A DNA stretch of 64,000 nucleotides from Xiphophorus maculatus (Eukaryota; Chordata; Actinopteri; Cyprinodontiformes; Poeciliidae). The translations under genes and the position numbers were made by a program. Position 1 is the stretch's first letter. Every line of letters begins with the position of its first letter. Where the stretch lies: assembly GCF_002775205.1 (NCBI RefSeq), contig NC_036443.1:14705373-14769372 (forward strand). Reading direction: 5' to 3'. Under the pieces are notes generated by a model. That model ran no database searches, had not been told where the DNA came from, and saw nothing but the letters and a program-made list of their open reading frames with translations. Of the stretch, positions 48,947 to 61,160 are shown in pieces.

Positions 48947-51879
48947 AAATGTGTTTTTATTTGTAGTGTCAAAATACATCAGTGTGAAAAAAGGTTCAAT
49001 GTTGGACTGAACATTTAATATCAATATTAATGATCAGCAGAGACAGCTGATTGTTAATATTTTGTTTGTTAACATTTTGTTTTATCAATGCATCTAATCA
49101 ATACATTCTGCCACAATTTGAGGATATTTATGATCTAGATGTGGTCCGAAATGAAAAATGAGTTTGGTGCCCCCTGCTCTAAAGCTACTACAGCATATGG
49201 ATGATCAAACCCATCTGGGGATATGTGGTAAAGTGGTTGCCCACTTTGTGTTTGGTGTCTTTATTTGGTTTAATTTTGCTCACCAAAACCAGGCCTGGTG
49301 GGTGAACAGGCCTGGGTGAACAGAACATCTCTAAAAATGTGAAGTAGGCTAAAAGTAAATGATGCATTGTGAGTGAATCTAAAGAAATTTAAGAAAAGAT
49401 GAGAAACAAAGACATTGGCATCTATCAGCCTGAAAAGAGTTAGAGAGGCATTTCTACGGCATTTAGATTGCAGTGAACCACTGAGGCATTATCCACACAT
49501 GGAGAAAACATCAGGGAAGCTTCCCAGAAGTGTCCAGTTTACCAAAATAAATCTAAGAGGACATTACCAACAGATTCAGGAGGTGGCACAGATTTCTTAC
49601 AAAAGTTCTTACAAAATAGTGGGACAATTACAATCGGTGGAAAACTTACACAGCATATCAGACAAAAGCAGACAATTACCCAAAGCACATCTGTAAGTTT
49701 GCCTCGAACTAAACATGAACAAAATCAAAGAGGCCTAGAAAAACCTCCAATGTGGCTGTATAGAAACAAATTCGCTAACAACAGACAACATTTCTTCACA
49801 GATATAAAAAACACTGATAACCAATTATCATGAATACTGGATGGCATAAATTGCTGCAGAGCATGGCAAAAGCCAGTTATTAATATTAGCTTTTTAAACT
49901 TTTTAAAATCTGGAGCAGGTTGGTTCTGACAACACTTTCCCTGTAGTTATTGAAAGCATTATTTTAAAACAGATTTTAGTATTTATTCTGATTACCATTC
50001 TATGTTATCAGTATTACTTTGATGATCTGAAATCTTTCAGTGTGCCAAAACAAAAAAATAATAATAACAGTGCTGTAACTCCAGCACTACAAGCAAAACA
50101 CTTAAGCTGATAATTGATTAAACTAATTTAAGGGATGCATGAGGTTTCTCAGATGAGAAAAGGATTCACTGACTTATCCATTGATACTCGAGTGTGGTTC
50201 TCCAAATGTAACATCATCACCCTTTGGAAACGTTCAGCTGTTTCTGACGCTGTCTCGTGCTTTTTTTCTATCATTCATGCATTTTTTATACATTTCTCCT
50301 CTTCTAACATGAAGTGAATATGACTATAATGGCCTTCAAGCTCTGGCGCCATTGAGAAAAGTTAGAAAAATGGAGATGTGTGCTCTTGAAATTTTAATGA
50401 TGTGAGGCCAAACCTCGTTGGGCTTATTTATTAGGGTCACTGGCTAACCTCCTCTCAAATGAGGTTGGATGCGTTTTGCATTCACAAAAAAGGCAGGGAG
50501 TGTGTTTCCATCCTTCAGCCAATGGGGAGGTCTGATGCAGAAGAGGGTCCAAGTCCTCTTATCATTACTGATAATGTCTGTTCATGAGACCACGGGCTGT
50601 TTTCCTTGTTATGTATCATTAACTAGCGCACCAACATCAAACCTGCGCCTTACACAAAACCGGATGTCACGCAGCCTAGGAAAAAATCAGAGCATCACCC
50701 CTGCAGACTAAGAAGAAAGCGCCAGTGTTACCACTTCAACTAAAATAAGCCTCGAGGTTGGCAGCTGATATGGTCAGACCTGCACCACATGATGGAATGA
50801 TTCCCTTTTAGAAACCAGGGAAAACAGAGTGTGACAATAACAGTGTTGATTGCGATTATTCCTGGCGGGGGCCACAATCAAGCGGCTGATTTTGTGCACA
50901 TTGTTAGAAAAAACTGCTCTTTTCGAGGAAAAGTCAGCTTCCTGTTTTCACTTACTGCGGTTTCTTGATTCCATTGATAAGCCAGACATATTTACTTTAC
51001 AGCTTAATTTAGACACTCTTCTGACATAAAGACATGTTTCACTCTGAAAGCTCTCCGATTATCACTTTACTGGCAAAGAAAATATTGCTGTATAATGACC
51101 CCCTGTGTTTTGTAAATCTCCTTCTGAAATCGGGGAATAAATCATTAATCTTTGAGAAACCAAATGCCCAACAATCCTGCTTGGGATAAATCTTCTCTGG
51201 TCATTTTCAGAGCCATAATTTTCTCCTTTAATAATATGGGCAAGACACTAATATTTTGAAAAAAAAAAAAAAAAATTCTGATAAAACGCAAACATAGGCT
51301 GCATAGGTAGGGAAGCGCAAGGTGAGCAACATGCCTCAGTCACCTACCTCGCTGTCAGTGCATTGTAGGTTGCCTCATGCGTGTCCTTCTTCTCTCTCTC
51401 CCTCTGTTTGGGTATAAGACAAAGTGTTAAGAGGCGTCATCATTACAGTCCATTAATATTACATGCTACGGCGGCTCACATTAACGACCTGACAGCCCCC
51501 CCTCTCCCCTGCCTATCCCCCCAGACATTTTCTCTAATCCATGGAAAAACTTAGACAAACAAGTTCTCTGGGAAGAACTGGGGCAAAATACTTCAAATCG
51601 AGGACAGTCAGCAAGACATGAAATATTGTTTGACAGTGCTGTGTTGTATTTGTTCAAATCCAGCATTGATGTCAAAATAAAACATGTCATTTCATGTTGT
51701 TGCGATAGAAGCTTGAAAAAAGTTGGGTTTTTTTTCCTTACTGTGATATTCCAGCATCTGGATGGAAATATTGAACCCTAAGAGTGTATTTTTGATGTGA
51801 AAATGAATGAATATAATTGAACAAGTGTTTTTGTCAATATATTTTAAGGCAACACACAATGTTTCCATATGTGACATCA

Positions 51880-52850
51880 TGGAAAAGTCAATAGAAATCA
51901 GCCGGTATAACAGGGAGAAAACAGTGGACCTCCACACGTCTGGTTCTTCCTTGGGGACAATTTCCAGATGCCTGCAGGTGCCACATTCGTCTGTTCAAGT
52001 AATTACACAAAACTGTAAACACCTTGAGAGTGTCCAGCTATCAAATAGTTTAGCTAGGAGACGGCTGCTGTGTCCCAGAGGTGAATGTGCCTTGGTATCA
52101 AGAGTATGCTGTATGTATCAAGAGTATTTGTTCAAGAGTATCAACTCTTGAACAAAAGCAAAAGACGATGTGAAGGAACTGGTGGAAGTTTGTTAGGGAG
52201 GTTCATTATCGTAAGTGAAACTAAAGCTGTACTGAAAAACCACTCAGGGAGGAAGAAGACAATAAAAAGGCAAAACAGTTCGCAAATGCACTCAGAGACA
52301 AACACGTTTAATTTTAGTTCAAACTAAAATTAAACTGTTTGGCTATAATAACCATTGTTAAATCTTAAGGGAAACTTGTGGGTGGCAGCATCATGATGTG
52401 GACATTGTTCAATGTTTGCAGGAGGGAATGGTGCAATTCACAAAAATACATGACATTACAAGGAAAGAATAATACATGAAAATATTAAATCAACATTTCA
52501 GGACATCAGAAAAAACAAAAGTCCCACATTAAACTGTGTTTCAGCACAATTTCTAATGACCCAAATCATAATATAAGAGTAGATCTAAAGTGGCTTAAGG
52601 ACAACAGTGTCAATATCTTTTGAGTGTCCGGAGCAACATTTTTGGGTGTGGCATTAAAGGTGTGTTTGTGAGCTAAATGGCCAACAGTTCTGACTCAGCC
52701 ATGTTTGTTCTGTCAGGAGGAGTGAGTCACAATTAGAGCAAACGGATGAGAAACGCATCTAGAAGGAAAACATTTGACCCAAGTCGCACAGTTTGAAAAG
52801 TCATTCCACCAAATACTAAGAAACTCTATGTAAACTTTGAAAAAAAAAAT
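51880..52850 (+). mobile_element. Tc1 transposase pseudogene (sense strand plus)
   Basis: The N-terminal helix-turn-helix part is readable near 51900-52010: EKTVDLHTSGSSLGTISRCL followed by QVPHSSVQVI. Later landmarks in order are GAAAAACCACTCAGGGAGGA, AACTGTTTGGCTATAATAAC, GGTGGCAGCATCATGATGTG, TGGCTTAAGGACAACAGTGT and TTGACCCAAGTCGCACAG. Frameshifts, stops and two small foldbacks (52128-52155, 52306-52335) break the frame, so it cannot be functional. It is a different family member from the copies in the receptor introns. Confidence 0.8.
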
Positions 52851-53393
52851 ATCACAGATTATTCTGGCATTTAGCAAATTAAAATAGCTTTGGTCATCTT
52901 GATTAACTCAAAACAGGAAACATTTTGACAGATCTAATGTCACACGGCAAGATTTGTTTGTAAATTCTAGTTATGCTACACTTAACAAACACAACTACAA
53001 TTATATGCATGCAATTATATATAAATACTTAGTAATATATATGATGCTATTTGTAATTATCTATAAAAATTTTTTTACCACAAACAACTGATCAACAAAA
53101 CATTTATTTTTCTGACTTACAGTCAAAACAAGGTGAACTGCTGTTCTGGCATAACATACATAATTTCAATAACCCATTTTATTTTTTCATGTGTGTGATT
53201 TCTAGTTTATGTAAAAACATCATATTAAAAAATCCCTCGACAGCAAAGGGATTTTTATAACCTATCTTATCATTTTTATGACCTATTTATGATTTTTATC
53301 TTGTGTATTTGTCTCTTTTGAATGTTTTATATGAGTGTGTCGAGTCCTGTCGAAGGCAAATTTCTATTATCTTTGGTTTCAGATAAAACGTTT

Positions 53394-53418
53394 TTCTATT
53401 CTATTCTATTCTATTCTA
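53394..53418 (+). repeat. (TTCTA)5 tail, probable 3' end of a non-LTR element
   Basis: Five perfect TTCTA units follow GTCGAAGGCAAATTTCTATT and AGATAAAACGTTT. Fish LINEs and SINEs often end in such short tandem tails. No reading frame precedes it nearby. Confidence 0.5.
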
Positions 53419-53810
53419 AATAAGACAATGTTGAGCTTATTTAATGCCAATGATGAGTGTATTACTTTGTTTTAATGTACATGTACCATGTATTCTAATT
53501 AATAATAAAAAGGTGCACAACACAGCAATATTAACAATTGCAACACTATATTTTCCCCGTGAAAACATAAATATACACTGTGCTGACTCACTTCCATCAA
53601 GAAACAAATATGGATTCATTTTATTATTTTGGCCACAACATGAACTGAATAACATTTACAGAAGATAAAAATGATTAAATATCTATAAATAGTATCGTTT
53701 CTGTCTAGGTGATAGTATAAAGACACCAACATGACACAATACAGTGTCACAAAATCAGTGTCAGCCATAAAAAAAATATCACCTCTGACTAAGGAAAGAT
53801 TTCTACTTAC

Positions 53811-54000
53811 TGCTGTTCTGTTTTTGTTCCCAGATCCAGGTTAAAACCTTTAGTTCTTCAGCTTTTCCAAACACTGCTCACCGTCCCATCAGCTGACTCC
53901 TCAATGAATCTGTCAGAACTGAGGAAAAAAAAAGGAAAGCCTGGCAACTTTTTTCCTGGCCAGTGCTTCAAAGACAGAGTCTGTCCAGGTCCCCTAATGT
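53811..54000 (-). other. Candidate 5' UTR exon of the V2-type receptor gene
   Basis: On the minus strand, CAGAACAGCA|GTAAGT (donor at 53810-53805) ends a stretch with no long frame, and GC-richer DNA lies upstream (54100-54250). The receptor's first coding exon needs an upstream exon because an acceptor lies 2 bases before its ATG. A four-codon upstream frame (ATG 53889, stop 53878) is present. The link over an 11-kb intron is inference and the left limit of the exon is approximate. Confidence 0.25.
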
Positions 54001-54306
54001 TGTCCTTTCTGGGCTGTAAGTCACAACTGTTTATTGGTGAGGTCCATTTAAAAGCCATGTGCGTCTCAGTTCTTTTCACTCCCTCGATTTGCTTTTGCCC
54101 ATTGTGCCGTGCCTCCAATACCACCAGCACAACTGAATTTCAGCTCCTTGTTCCCCCCCCAGCCCCACAACCCCGACTTCCCACCTCCCATTCTTAGCTT
54201 TCTCCTCCTCCCAGGTCAACCAGCCTGTCCTCTGTGACTGAGGGTGGAGCCTGCTGTCAGCAGCAGAGGGAGGATGTTACACATACCTATGAAGAGAGAG
54301 AGAGTG

Positions 54307-54332
54307 CATGTGTGTGTGTGTGTGCGTGTGTG
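54307..54332. repeat. GT-rich microsatellite
   Basis: (GT)n interrupted by one GC, within a purine-rich then GT-rich stretch (54290-54335). Confidence 0.8.
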
Positions 54333-55289
54333 TAAGACAAAAACACACAGGGGCAACTCTGTTCATACATGTGCGTGTGCTGTATGTGTCTGTGGCTGCG
54401 ATGTGAAGAAGAAAGCCATGTTTATTATTGCGAGGAGGACAGACCAAGGTGAAGGTTACACACCCATCCCCTTTCCAATCTAATAATTTGTCTCTTGAAT
54501 AACTCATTGGTCATGTTTGTTTTCAATCCAAGCTCACACCTTTTGTGGAACGCTTTGTTTTTTTCATGGTTTTATTACTTCTTTGTTGATGGAGGACAAG
54601 AACCGGAACACCTGGTGAGGAATGCTGGGTGGCTGAGTCAGCTGGGTCACACCCTTGATGTATTCACGCAGGTTTACACAAAATAAATAAAATGATTATG
54701 TATTTAAATTTCAGCATTACAGCTTTTTCTCTCTCTCTTTCTCTTTGTCTCTGTTTCTCTCTCTTTCCTGGGTGTGTACCGTACTTGTGATTGTAAGGAA
54801 ATACTGCTGGCATGCATGAAAACATTCACAGGTGTGCACAAGGAGGGGGTTCACAAATCTCTGTTTGCTCCAACACAAATACACAGAAATGGCAACAGGA
54901 AAATTGTGGCTATAAAGCAACAGTGTAGTGAAATTTTGCGACATTGTGTCAGCCAGAAGCTGTTTTATCTCAAATGCGTTTGATAGACAATATAAAATAG
55001 TGGGTAGTCGTGAGATGGAAGGGAAACGTGACACTGTTTTCAATTTCTTTGCATAAATAAAAATCTGAGATTTGCATGTGATTATTTTCAGATCCCTTCA
55101 CTTTGAAATCTCTAAATAAAACTGCAACTGAAGCCGTCAGTCACTTAGTTTTATAATATACCAAAACAAAACGTAACTGAAAAGTGGAAGAGCAATTAAA
55201 AACAAAATTCTTCTAAAACTAAAATAGCGTATAGGATATACTTATTTTACATCTTTAGGGGAGGTTTCTATGTTGCACATCCAAAGACT

Positions 55290-55960
55290 CAAATTTGTGG
55301 TGATTTTTCTTTGTCAAATAGCTGTGGTTCAGTCTGATTGGATGAAATGTTTCTGTGGGCATCGATTTTTAATTCTTGCCACAGAATCTCAATTGGATTT
55401 TGTTTCTTGGCCTTTGGCTAGGCCATTCCAACTCATAAATATACTTTTATTTAAATGTTTCCATCTTTGCCAAGGCTGTATGTCTTGGCCCAGCCGGAGG
55501 GTGAATGACTGCTTAAGTCTCAAGAATTTTAGATATTTAGTGTTAAGCTTTCTTCCAGGATCGCCATGTATTTAGCCCCAACTTATAAAGAAAAACATCC
55601 CCTAAGCCTCAGGCCGCCAGCACCAGTTTTTACTGGAGGGATGTTTCAGGGTGATATTTTTTTCTGTCAGCTCACAACATTTTTGCTGCCTTTTAATACT
55701 GCAGTGCACAAAAATGGACTCCGTTTATTAATTGGGTGGCGTCTGAAGCCAGTTGAGTGAATAGGAGCAACATTTGTCAGATCTTTACTTGCAAACATTA
55801 AAAAAAACATGAATAATCTTTCCTTTTACTTCACAACGTTGGGAATTTGTGTCGGCCTCTCAAAGAAATAGTTTGAAGTTTGTAAAAGTGAATTGCGTCA
55901 AAATGTGAAAAACATTGAAGGGGCATGAAAAATTTGCAAAGCACTCCAAAAATTACTTTC
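55290..55960 (-). mobile_element. Tc1-type remnant
   Basis: TCTCAATTGGATTTTGTTTC, GGCTAGGCCATTCCAACTCA, TCTTCCAGGATCGCCATGTA, AAAAACATCCCCTAAGCCTC and CACTCCAAAAATTAC-like ends occur in the order of the family at 32640-33666. The transposase strand would be minus. It is heavily eroded. Confidence 0.55.
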
Positions 55961-55969
55961 AAAATTAAG

Positions 55970-56045
55970 GTAAGGTCAGGTAAGGTAATTTTATTTATAT
56001 AGCACATTTTCAGCAAAAAGGCAAGTCAAAGCGGTTTACATGAAT
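55970..56045 (+). repeat. Interspersed repeat fragment, TTTATTTATATAGCACATTT type
   Basis: TTTTATTTATATAGCACATT followed by GCAAGTCAAAGCGGTTTACA is a very common fish repeat motif. I recognise the text but do not assign a family name. GGTAAGGTCA is duplicated at its left edge. Confidence 0.6.
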
Positions 56046-57992
56046 TTAAAGGAAATACAAACAAAATAACAAACCAAAGGATTGAGCAAAAGAAGAAAAA
56101 TAATCTAATAATGTTGATCCAAAGTATATAAACTAGATACTCCTGTTCAGGGTTGCTGGATAAGTTTAAGTATCCATCCTCTGGTCTAATTCCTTTAAGT
56201 TAAGAAAAGTAATGCAGCTCAACTCTTTTTTCCACTAAACTTTATTGGAATGGGGATATCTACAGACATTTATGTTTGTAATATTTAAATCCGAGCCACC
56301 CTCCTCAACAGTCTGATACCAGATTGTCCCATAATGTCAGAAAATGTGTTTCTTTCCCTCAGGTATTGCTTGACTCGCCTCCTCAAGCTGAACCATTTTG
56401 TTCTAACCTGAAGAGGTGGGACAATAGGTTTCACTCTAACATGATTATCGTGGCTGCCTGGATCCTGAGAACATTTTGTTTAAAAGCAGTAAAGCAGCAA
56501 AATTAATCCAATTTGCTCGCTGCCAAAATTGACAACTGATGAGCCTGAGGGGGAGATAAGAAGAGATTCCAGTAGAAAAAAATCATGAAATAAATAAATT
56601 CTTAAGGTCATGACCAAAAAAAAAAAAAAATTCCAGATATATGTACTGTAGTTTTTTGGGGGGTGGGTTTGTTCCAATGCAACATTTTTTCTGCTCTGTC
56701 CATCATCCACTAGAGCATCTTTTGCTTAACATGTTAAGTCGCTTGGCAGGAGTGAAGCTCAAAAGGAATGTGGAGACTTTAAATATCTCAGATCATGACA
56801 GTCTTTTCCTTTGAGATTTCTGGCTGGTCATTCTCCCACATGTTGGAGCTTATTTTCAGCTGCGGTTTGCGCCAGAAATAAAAACGTCAGCTGTTTCTCT
56901 TTGAGATGGTCACTCACCTGCTAACACCTCTAACTCCTTTCTGGGAGCTTTTTTTTTTTTTTTGCAGAAAGACTTATTACAAATACACAAGTAAGGTTGC
57001 ATAATAAACTGTATGATCAGTGTAGTCAGAGGCCCTGTGCAGTATGAAGAAAAGTTTGATGGAAACACTAAAACACGCCAAAGGGAACCCCAATAAAAAG
57101 AGAAAATAAATCGATCATGTTCATTTTCCAGTCCAAAGAAGTTGGCAGGAGACGGCGCTACCTTCAGCTGGAGCTCAGAAACAAACAACGCATATATTGT
57201 GGAAGTTCATTCAAAAGAGTCAAGCTGTGCACACAGAAAACACCACCAGGCCACTGGGAAGAAAAATGTTGGGGAACATCTGAGGGAATCATTAACCGTC
57301 AGATGACCAATAAATACCCGAGACAGGCGGAGAACTTGGGGTTCATCTTTTTGAGGGCTCATAATAACCAGGAAATCCAACATCTCAAAGCTCCTTTTAA
57401 TGAGATTACTTTTGCAAACCTGTGACTGGCCTTCAAATGGATGCATTCCACATCTGTTTCAAGCATCTGGGTACAGCTTTAATGTTGAGCCAAAGAAATG
57501 GTAAAAGAAAAAAAAAAAAGAGGTAACTCTATTCTAATTTTCTTTTATTAAAGGTAATAATGTGTAATGAAACACTTTAGTCTGGATAGCTCAGCTAGTT
57601 CTGTTTTATCTGTAAATGCTGTTTTCCTTGCCTTTTTTTTTTAACAAAACCATCAAATGTGTTGTTCACAGCACAAATTTCTTATAAAATATCAATTTTT
57701 CTTCACTTGCTTTCTTTAGAAAAAAAAATCACAGGAAACAGTTCTAAAAAAATTTCTTAACTAAAAATTATGTCAGAAAAAAAAAACTGTTGAATCCTTT
57801 GAATAAAAATCCTAATGCTAAAGTTTTTCTACCTGGCAAATCAGGTACAAACCAAAAAAGATTTGAGTATTGCATTTTTACCATTTTACATTTAAAGTCA
57901 TTTCAAGACTTCTTACAAACAAAAATCTGAAAAGTGTGTCTTGCATTTGTATCCAGTCGTACTGAATAAATGCTTTTCACTTACGGCCACAA

Positions 57993-58041
57993 GTTTATCT
58001 CTACGAACCACTGTCAAAGTCAGTGGTTCGTAAAGATAAAC
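57993..58041. repeat. 21-bp hairpin with one mismatch, 7-base loop
   Basis: The arm 57993-58013 (starting GTTTATCTCTACGAACC) pairs with 58021-58041 (ending GTAAAGATAAAC). One of 21 positions mismatches (C against A, left base 9) and TCAAAGT forms the loop. Confidence 0.85.
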
Positions 58042-58816
58042 ATCAGCGTGCAGACATCTAAAGAGTATCTAGACAAATGCTAAATATACAAACAAACACT
58101 TTTTCCGACAGTTTACATAAGGCTGCGGGTCTTTGTCAAGAAGACAAACATTATTTTTATCATGTTTAACTTTATAATAGAGTTTACAAAAAACAGAACA
58201 TAATCTATAGATGATGCAATCACCTGCACTTCTATGTTTAAAGCGTTTTTAAATGCTAGAGAGGAAACAGAAAGAGGTATATGTTCTTAAAACAGCTTTA
58301 TGATCATAATTTGAACAGTTCTTTAGCTGTAATTAACTCATTCTGGCTATGAGCCGCTGTTTAGATTTTGTCCGTTTGAAAGACTTCTGGAATGACCCAA
58401 GAACTGATTAGATTCAGATGTTTAAATATCACTTGCAGACAAATTTGTGATTTCATAGTACACTTATTTCTAGTGAGGAAGTTAATCAAAGCTTAAAAAA
58501 ATGGAAGGAGAGATTAAAAAGTCAAACCCACATGGATTCTGCAGCATGGTTCCAAATTAATCTGGCCTCTGGTGTTTACAAACATGAAGAGTCAGAAGAA
58601 GCAGTTTTATCGTTTTGTGGGCTAATAAAGTAAGACGTACATCGTGCTGCAGGTGAACAAGCTCTAGCTGGAGCTCGTCTGAGCTAATCAAGGCAGACTT
58701 TAAAAGAGTGGCAGAGGAAACAGAGACTTCTCAGTTCTTTCTGTGATTAATTGGTTCCAGTTATGGAAGCATAATCTCTGCTTCTAACCTCTGATCCTTC
58801 CGCACCAAATACTCAC

Positions 58817-58903
58817 CTTCTCCTCCTCATTCTGGATCCTCCAGATCTCCTCAATGTTCCTCCAAATGCCTCCCTGGGTAAAGAGCATGTGCCTGCCTTT
58901 CAT
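58817..58903 (-). other. Exon-like 29-codon open frame with strong donor
   Basis: On the minus strand ATG (58903) opens MKGRHMLFTQGGIWRNIEEI and continues for nine more residues to AAG|GTGAGT at 58816. The frame remains open for 13 further codons upstream (to about 58940). There is no pyrimidine-rich acceptor before it and I recognise no family. It could be a first exon of an unseen gene, a UTR exon or chance. Confidence 0.15.
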
Positions 58904-59034
58904 CCTCACCAGGAAGCAAAATTTGACAGGTGTACCATCTCACTCTGCTCACACATATTACACACTATTTCCTCCAGGACAAACATCTTCAGGAATCAAA
59001 TAAAATCATCACCGAGTTGTTTCATTTGATTTAT

Positions 59035-59140
59035 TAAATGGTAAACGGCCTGTACTTGTACAGCATTTTATCAAGGCCAGAGAACCCCAAAGGACTTCGT
59101 ACATTATTCACCCATTCACACAAACATCCACACACTGATT
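59035..59140 (+). repeat. Interspersed repeat fragment, ATGGTAAACGGCCTGTACTT type
   Basis: AAATGGTAAACGGCCTGTAC, GAACCCCAAAGGACTTCGTA and CACCCATTCACACAAACATC are the ordered landmarks of a well-known fish short repeat. Family name not assigned. Confidence 0.6.
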
Positions 59141-59769
59141 AACATCTTTCATACTTCTCCGCACAATTCTCTAGAAAACACCTGCATTCTTTGCATTCAT
59201 ATTAGCATTTTAACTATCGCTGTCTCTTCACCAGACAACTATGAGCAAACGTGATGCACAGGCCTCCTTTTTTCTTTATATTTAATTTTTATTCTGGTTA
59301 ATAGAAAGTTGTGCTGATTCCAGGGAGTAGAGAGGCTGGATGTAAAAACTGTCTCAGAAGAAAATGATCAGTGTCATCTTCCTGTGCAGAGAAAAATTGG
59401 TTCTGATGAAAAAACAGACATTTAAGCAATAACTGTATGAAGCTCTGTAAATGTTTTATTTTAATGTTACAGTAAGAATTTGTTTAAATTCTTAAATGAA
59501 CGTTAAAAATGTAAAGACAATAAACAAATTAGCACATTTTGCCACTATGTAACTTGTATGAAAATATTCAATAATGTAATATTCATTGTACAGCACCTTC
59601 TCCAGTAGCAGAATGTAAATATATAGAAAAAATTTCAATGTTTTAGAATTGAAGTCACAGCGTTAACCACTGCACTACCAACTAGATATCTAAGACAAAT
59701 GTAAAAAAAAAAAAAAACTAAACCAATCATTTTCTAAAAAGGGGAGAACACAAAGAAACGCCGTCGTTT

Positions 59770-59970
59770 TTAGATTTTAATTTGAACAAAAGTTGACAAA
59801 AACATACAAGGTCCTTCCACCTCACACAACCACACCTGTGCTCTATTTTACTACTTCATGTTGATCTATCACATAAAATCTCAATCAAAATCATTAATGT
59901 GTATGGCTCAAATAAAACAAAATGCGCAAAATTTCAAGAGATTTGAATACTTTTGTTCCTTAAAACATTT
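59770..59970 (-). mobile_element. Tc1-type terminal fragment
   Basis: GTTGATCTATCACATAAAAT, AAAATGCGCAAAATTTCAAG and GAGATTTGAATACTTTTGTT match the terminal portion of the family at 32640-33666. Confidence 0.5.
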
Positions 59971-61160
59971 TTTTTTTAATTAGGTGAAAACCAGCCTTTC
60001 ACCTTTTAAAAAAAGGTTCAGTCACAGCAACATGTCATTTGAGAGCTGCGGCAGGGATCGCATTTGTGGTCTGCTTTACTTCAAGGTGATGTCAATGAAC
60101 AAATAATCCTCCTAAAATAGTCCAGACGTGCTTAATGTTTTTTTTTTCCTGCTCGTATCAAAGGATTCTCTATGACATAAACTGTTTATGAAATTAAAGG
60201 ATGGGTTGGGGGCTAAATTAATTTGTCGCATATGTGTGTACGCATGTGGTCACAGTTTGATAGCCAGAATCACTTCTCATACAACTATTATCTCCATATG
60301 CTTTATCATACTAATAGCCATAATAGACATAGATGAATGCGCTGAACGGCCTTGCTGCGAGTCTCACTGCCAGCCGGGTTATAAATGGAAGCTTGTGAAG
60401 ACAGATCAGAGCCACCAGCCTGCACAGATACGGCTGGAGCACGACCTGATAGCAGAGCTAAACACAGCACTGCTGCATTCAGTCTAGTATGTTTTTGTGC
60501 ACTCATGTACAATCTGCGTGAACAGCCAAGGCCATAATTAAAACAGTAATCTCAGGGGGAGATTAGCAGAGGTTAGTTCTGTGAGTAAAATGGCTTTGTG
60601 TTCATGATTAGAAATCAGATACGGCCAACAAATCCATTTAAACCAAATGTTTACGCGAATGCTTTTCTTGATTATTCAGCGGGGGGGGGGGGGCTTCTCC
60701 ACTTGAACCATCAGACATATTTATTGCCCCATTTTTCTGTGAACACTTTTTTTTTTTATGAAGTCGAAGAAAAACTAAGTATGAGAAAAAACAGATAGGA
60801 ATCAACGATGACATGTGGTAATGGAATGCCATTATGTCGCCAAAGGATGTTATCAGTCACATATGAATCAAGAGTTTGACTTTGTTGTTTTTTAGCTGAA
60901 GCCATTTAAAGTGGAAAGTAGTTGTTTTGGTTTTGTTTTTTTTAAATCACTATTTGGCTGGAAATTGAGGCTTAATTCATGGCAGAACTGCTTCCACGAT
61001 CCACAATTACAGGGTTTATTTGACTTACATTATTATTTTAGATTTTTTATACTTATAAAATAAGACAGTTTGCCAAACCCTTTATATTTAATTCAATCAG
61101 TCCAGGTCACACATTCTATTTAACTTTCAGAAGGAGTCAGAGTGCACAGTTCAATCAGTA

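Larger units (their letters stand above)
43030..53800. other. Upstream of the receptor coding start: no protein gene recognised
   Basis: I find no supported coding exon. A pyrimidine-rich stretch lies at 43430-43620, a LINE-like remnant at 43975-44130, a hairpin at 48910-48946, a Tc1 transposase remnant at 51880-52850 and a (TTCTA)5 tail at 53394-53418. Stretches at about 44870-45130, 45270-45430 and 50330-50770 are less repetitive and richer in TAAT and CCAAT-like words. They look like candidate conserved non-coding DNA, but this cannot be judged from one genome. If the receptor's 5' UTR exon is at about 53811, all of this is one large intron. Confidence 0.45.

Noticed and set aside
49415..49696. 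93-codon plus-strand frame (MASISLKRVREAFLRHLDCS...)
   Set aside because: The text looks like another eroded Tc1-type transposon (GTGAACCACTGAGGCATTAT style), but landmarks were too few to annotate it, and no gene structure supports the frame.
53858..54197. Overlapping frames of 90-97 codons on both strands
   Set aside because: Neither shows domain motifs. The region reads better as a 5' UTR/promoter candidate.
57125..57300. Frame reading FSWSSETNNAYIVEV, like a fibronectin/cytokine-receptor strand, after a plausible acceptor TTTTCCAG
   Set aside because: The frame does not continue as a fibronectin domain and stops soon after. No partner exons were found on either side.
60331..60390. DIDECAERPC-CESHC-QPGY, resembling a calcium-binding EGF start with an AG before it
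   Set aside because: The cysteine spacing does not complete an EGF module, no pyrimidine tract precedes the AG, no donor follows at the right place and no other EGF exons lie nearby. Probably chance.
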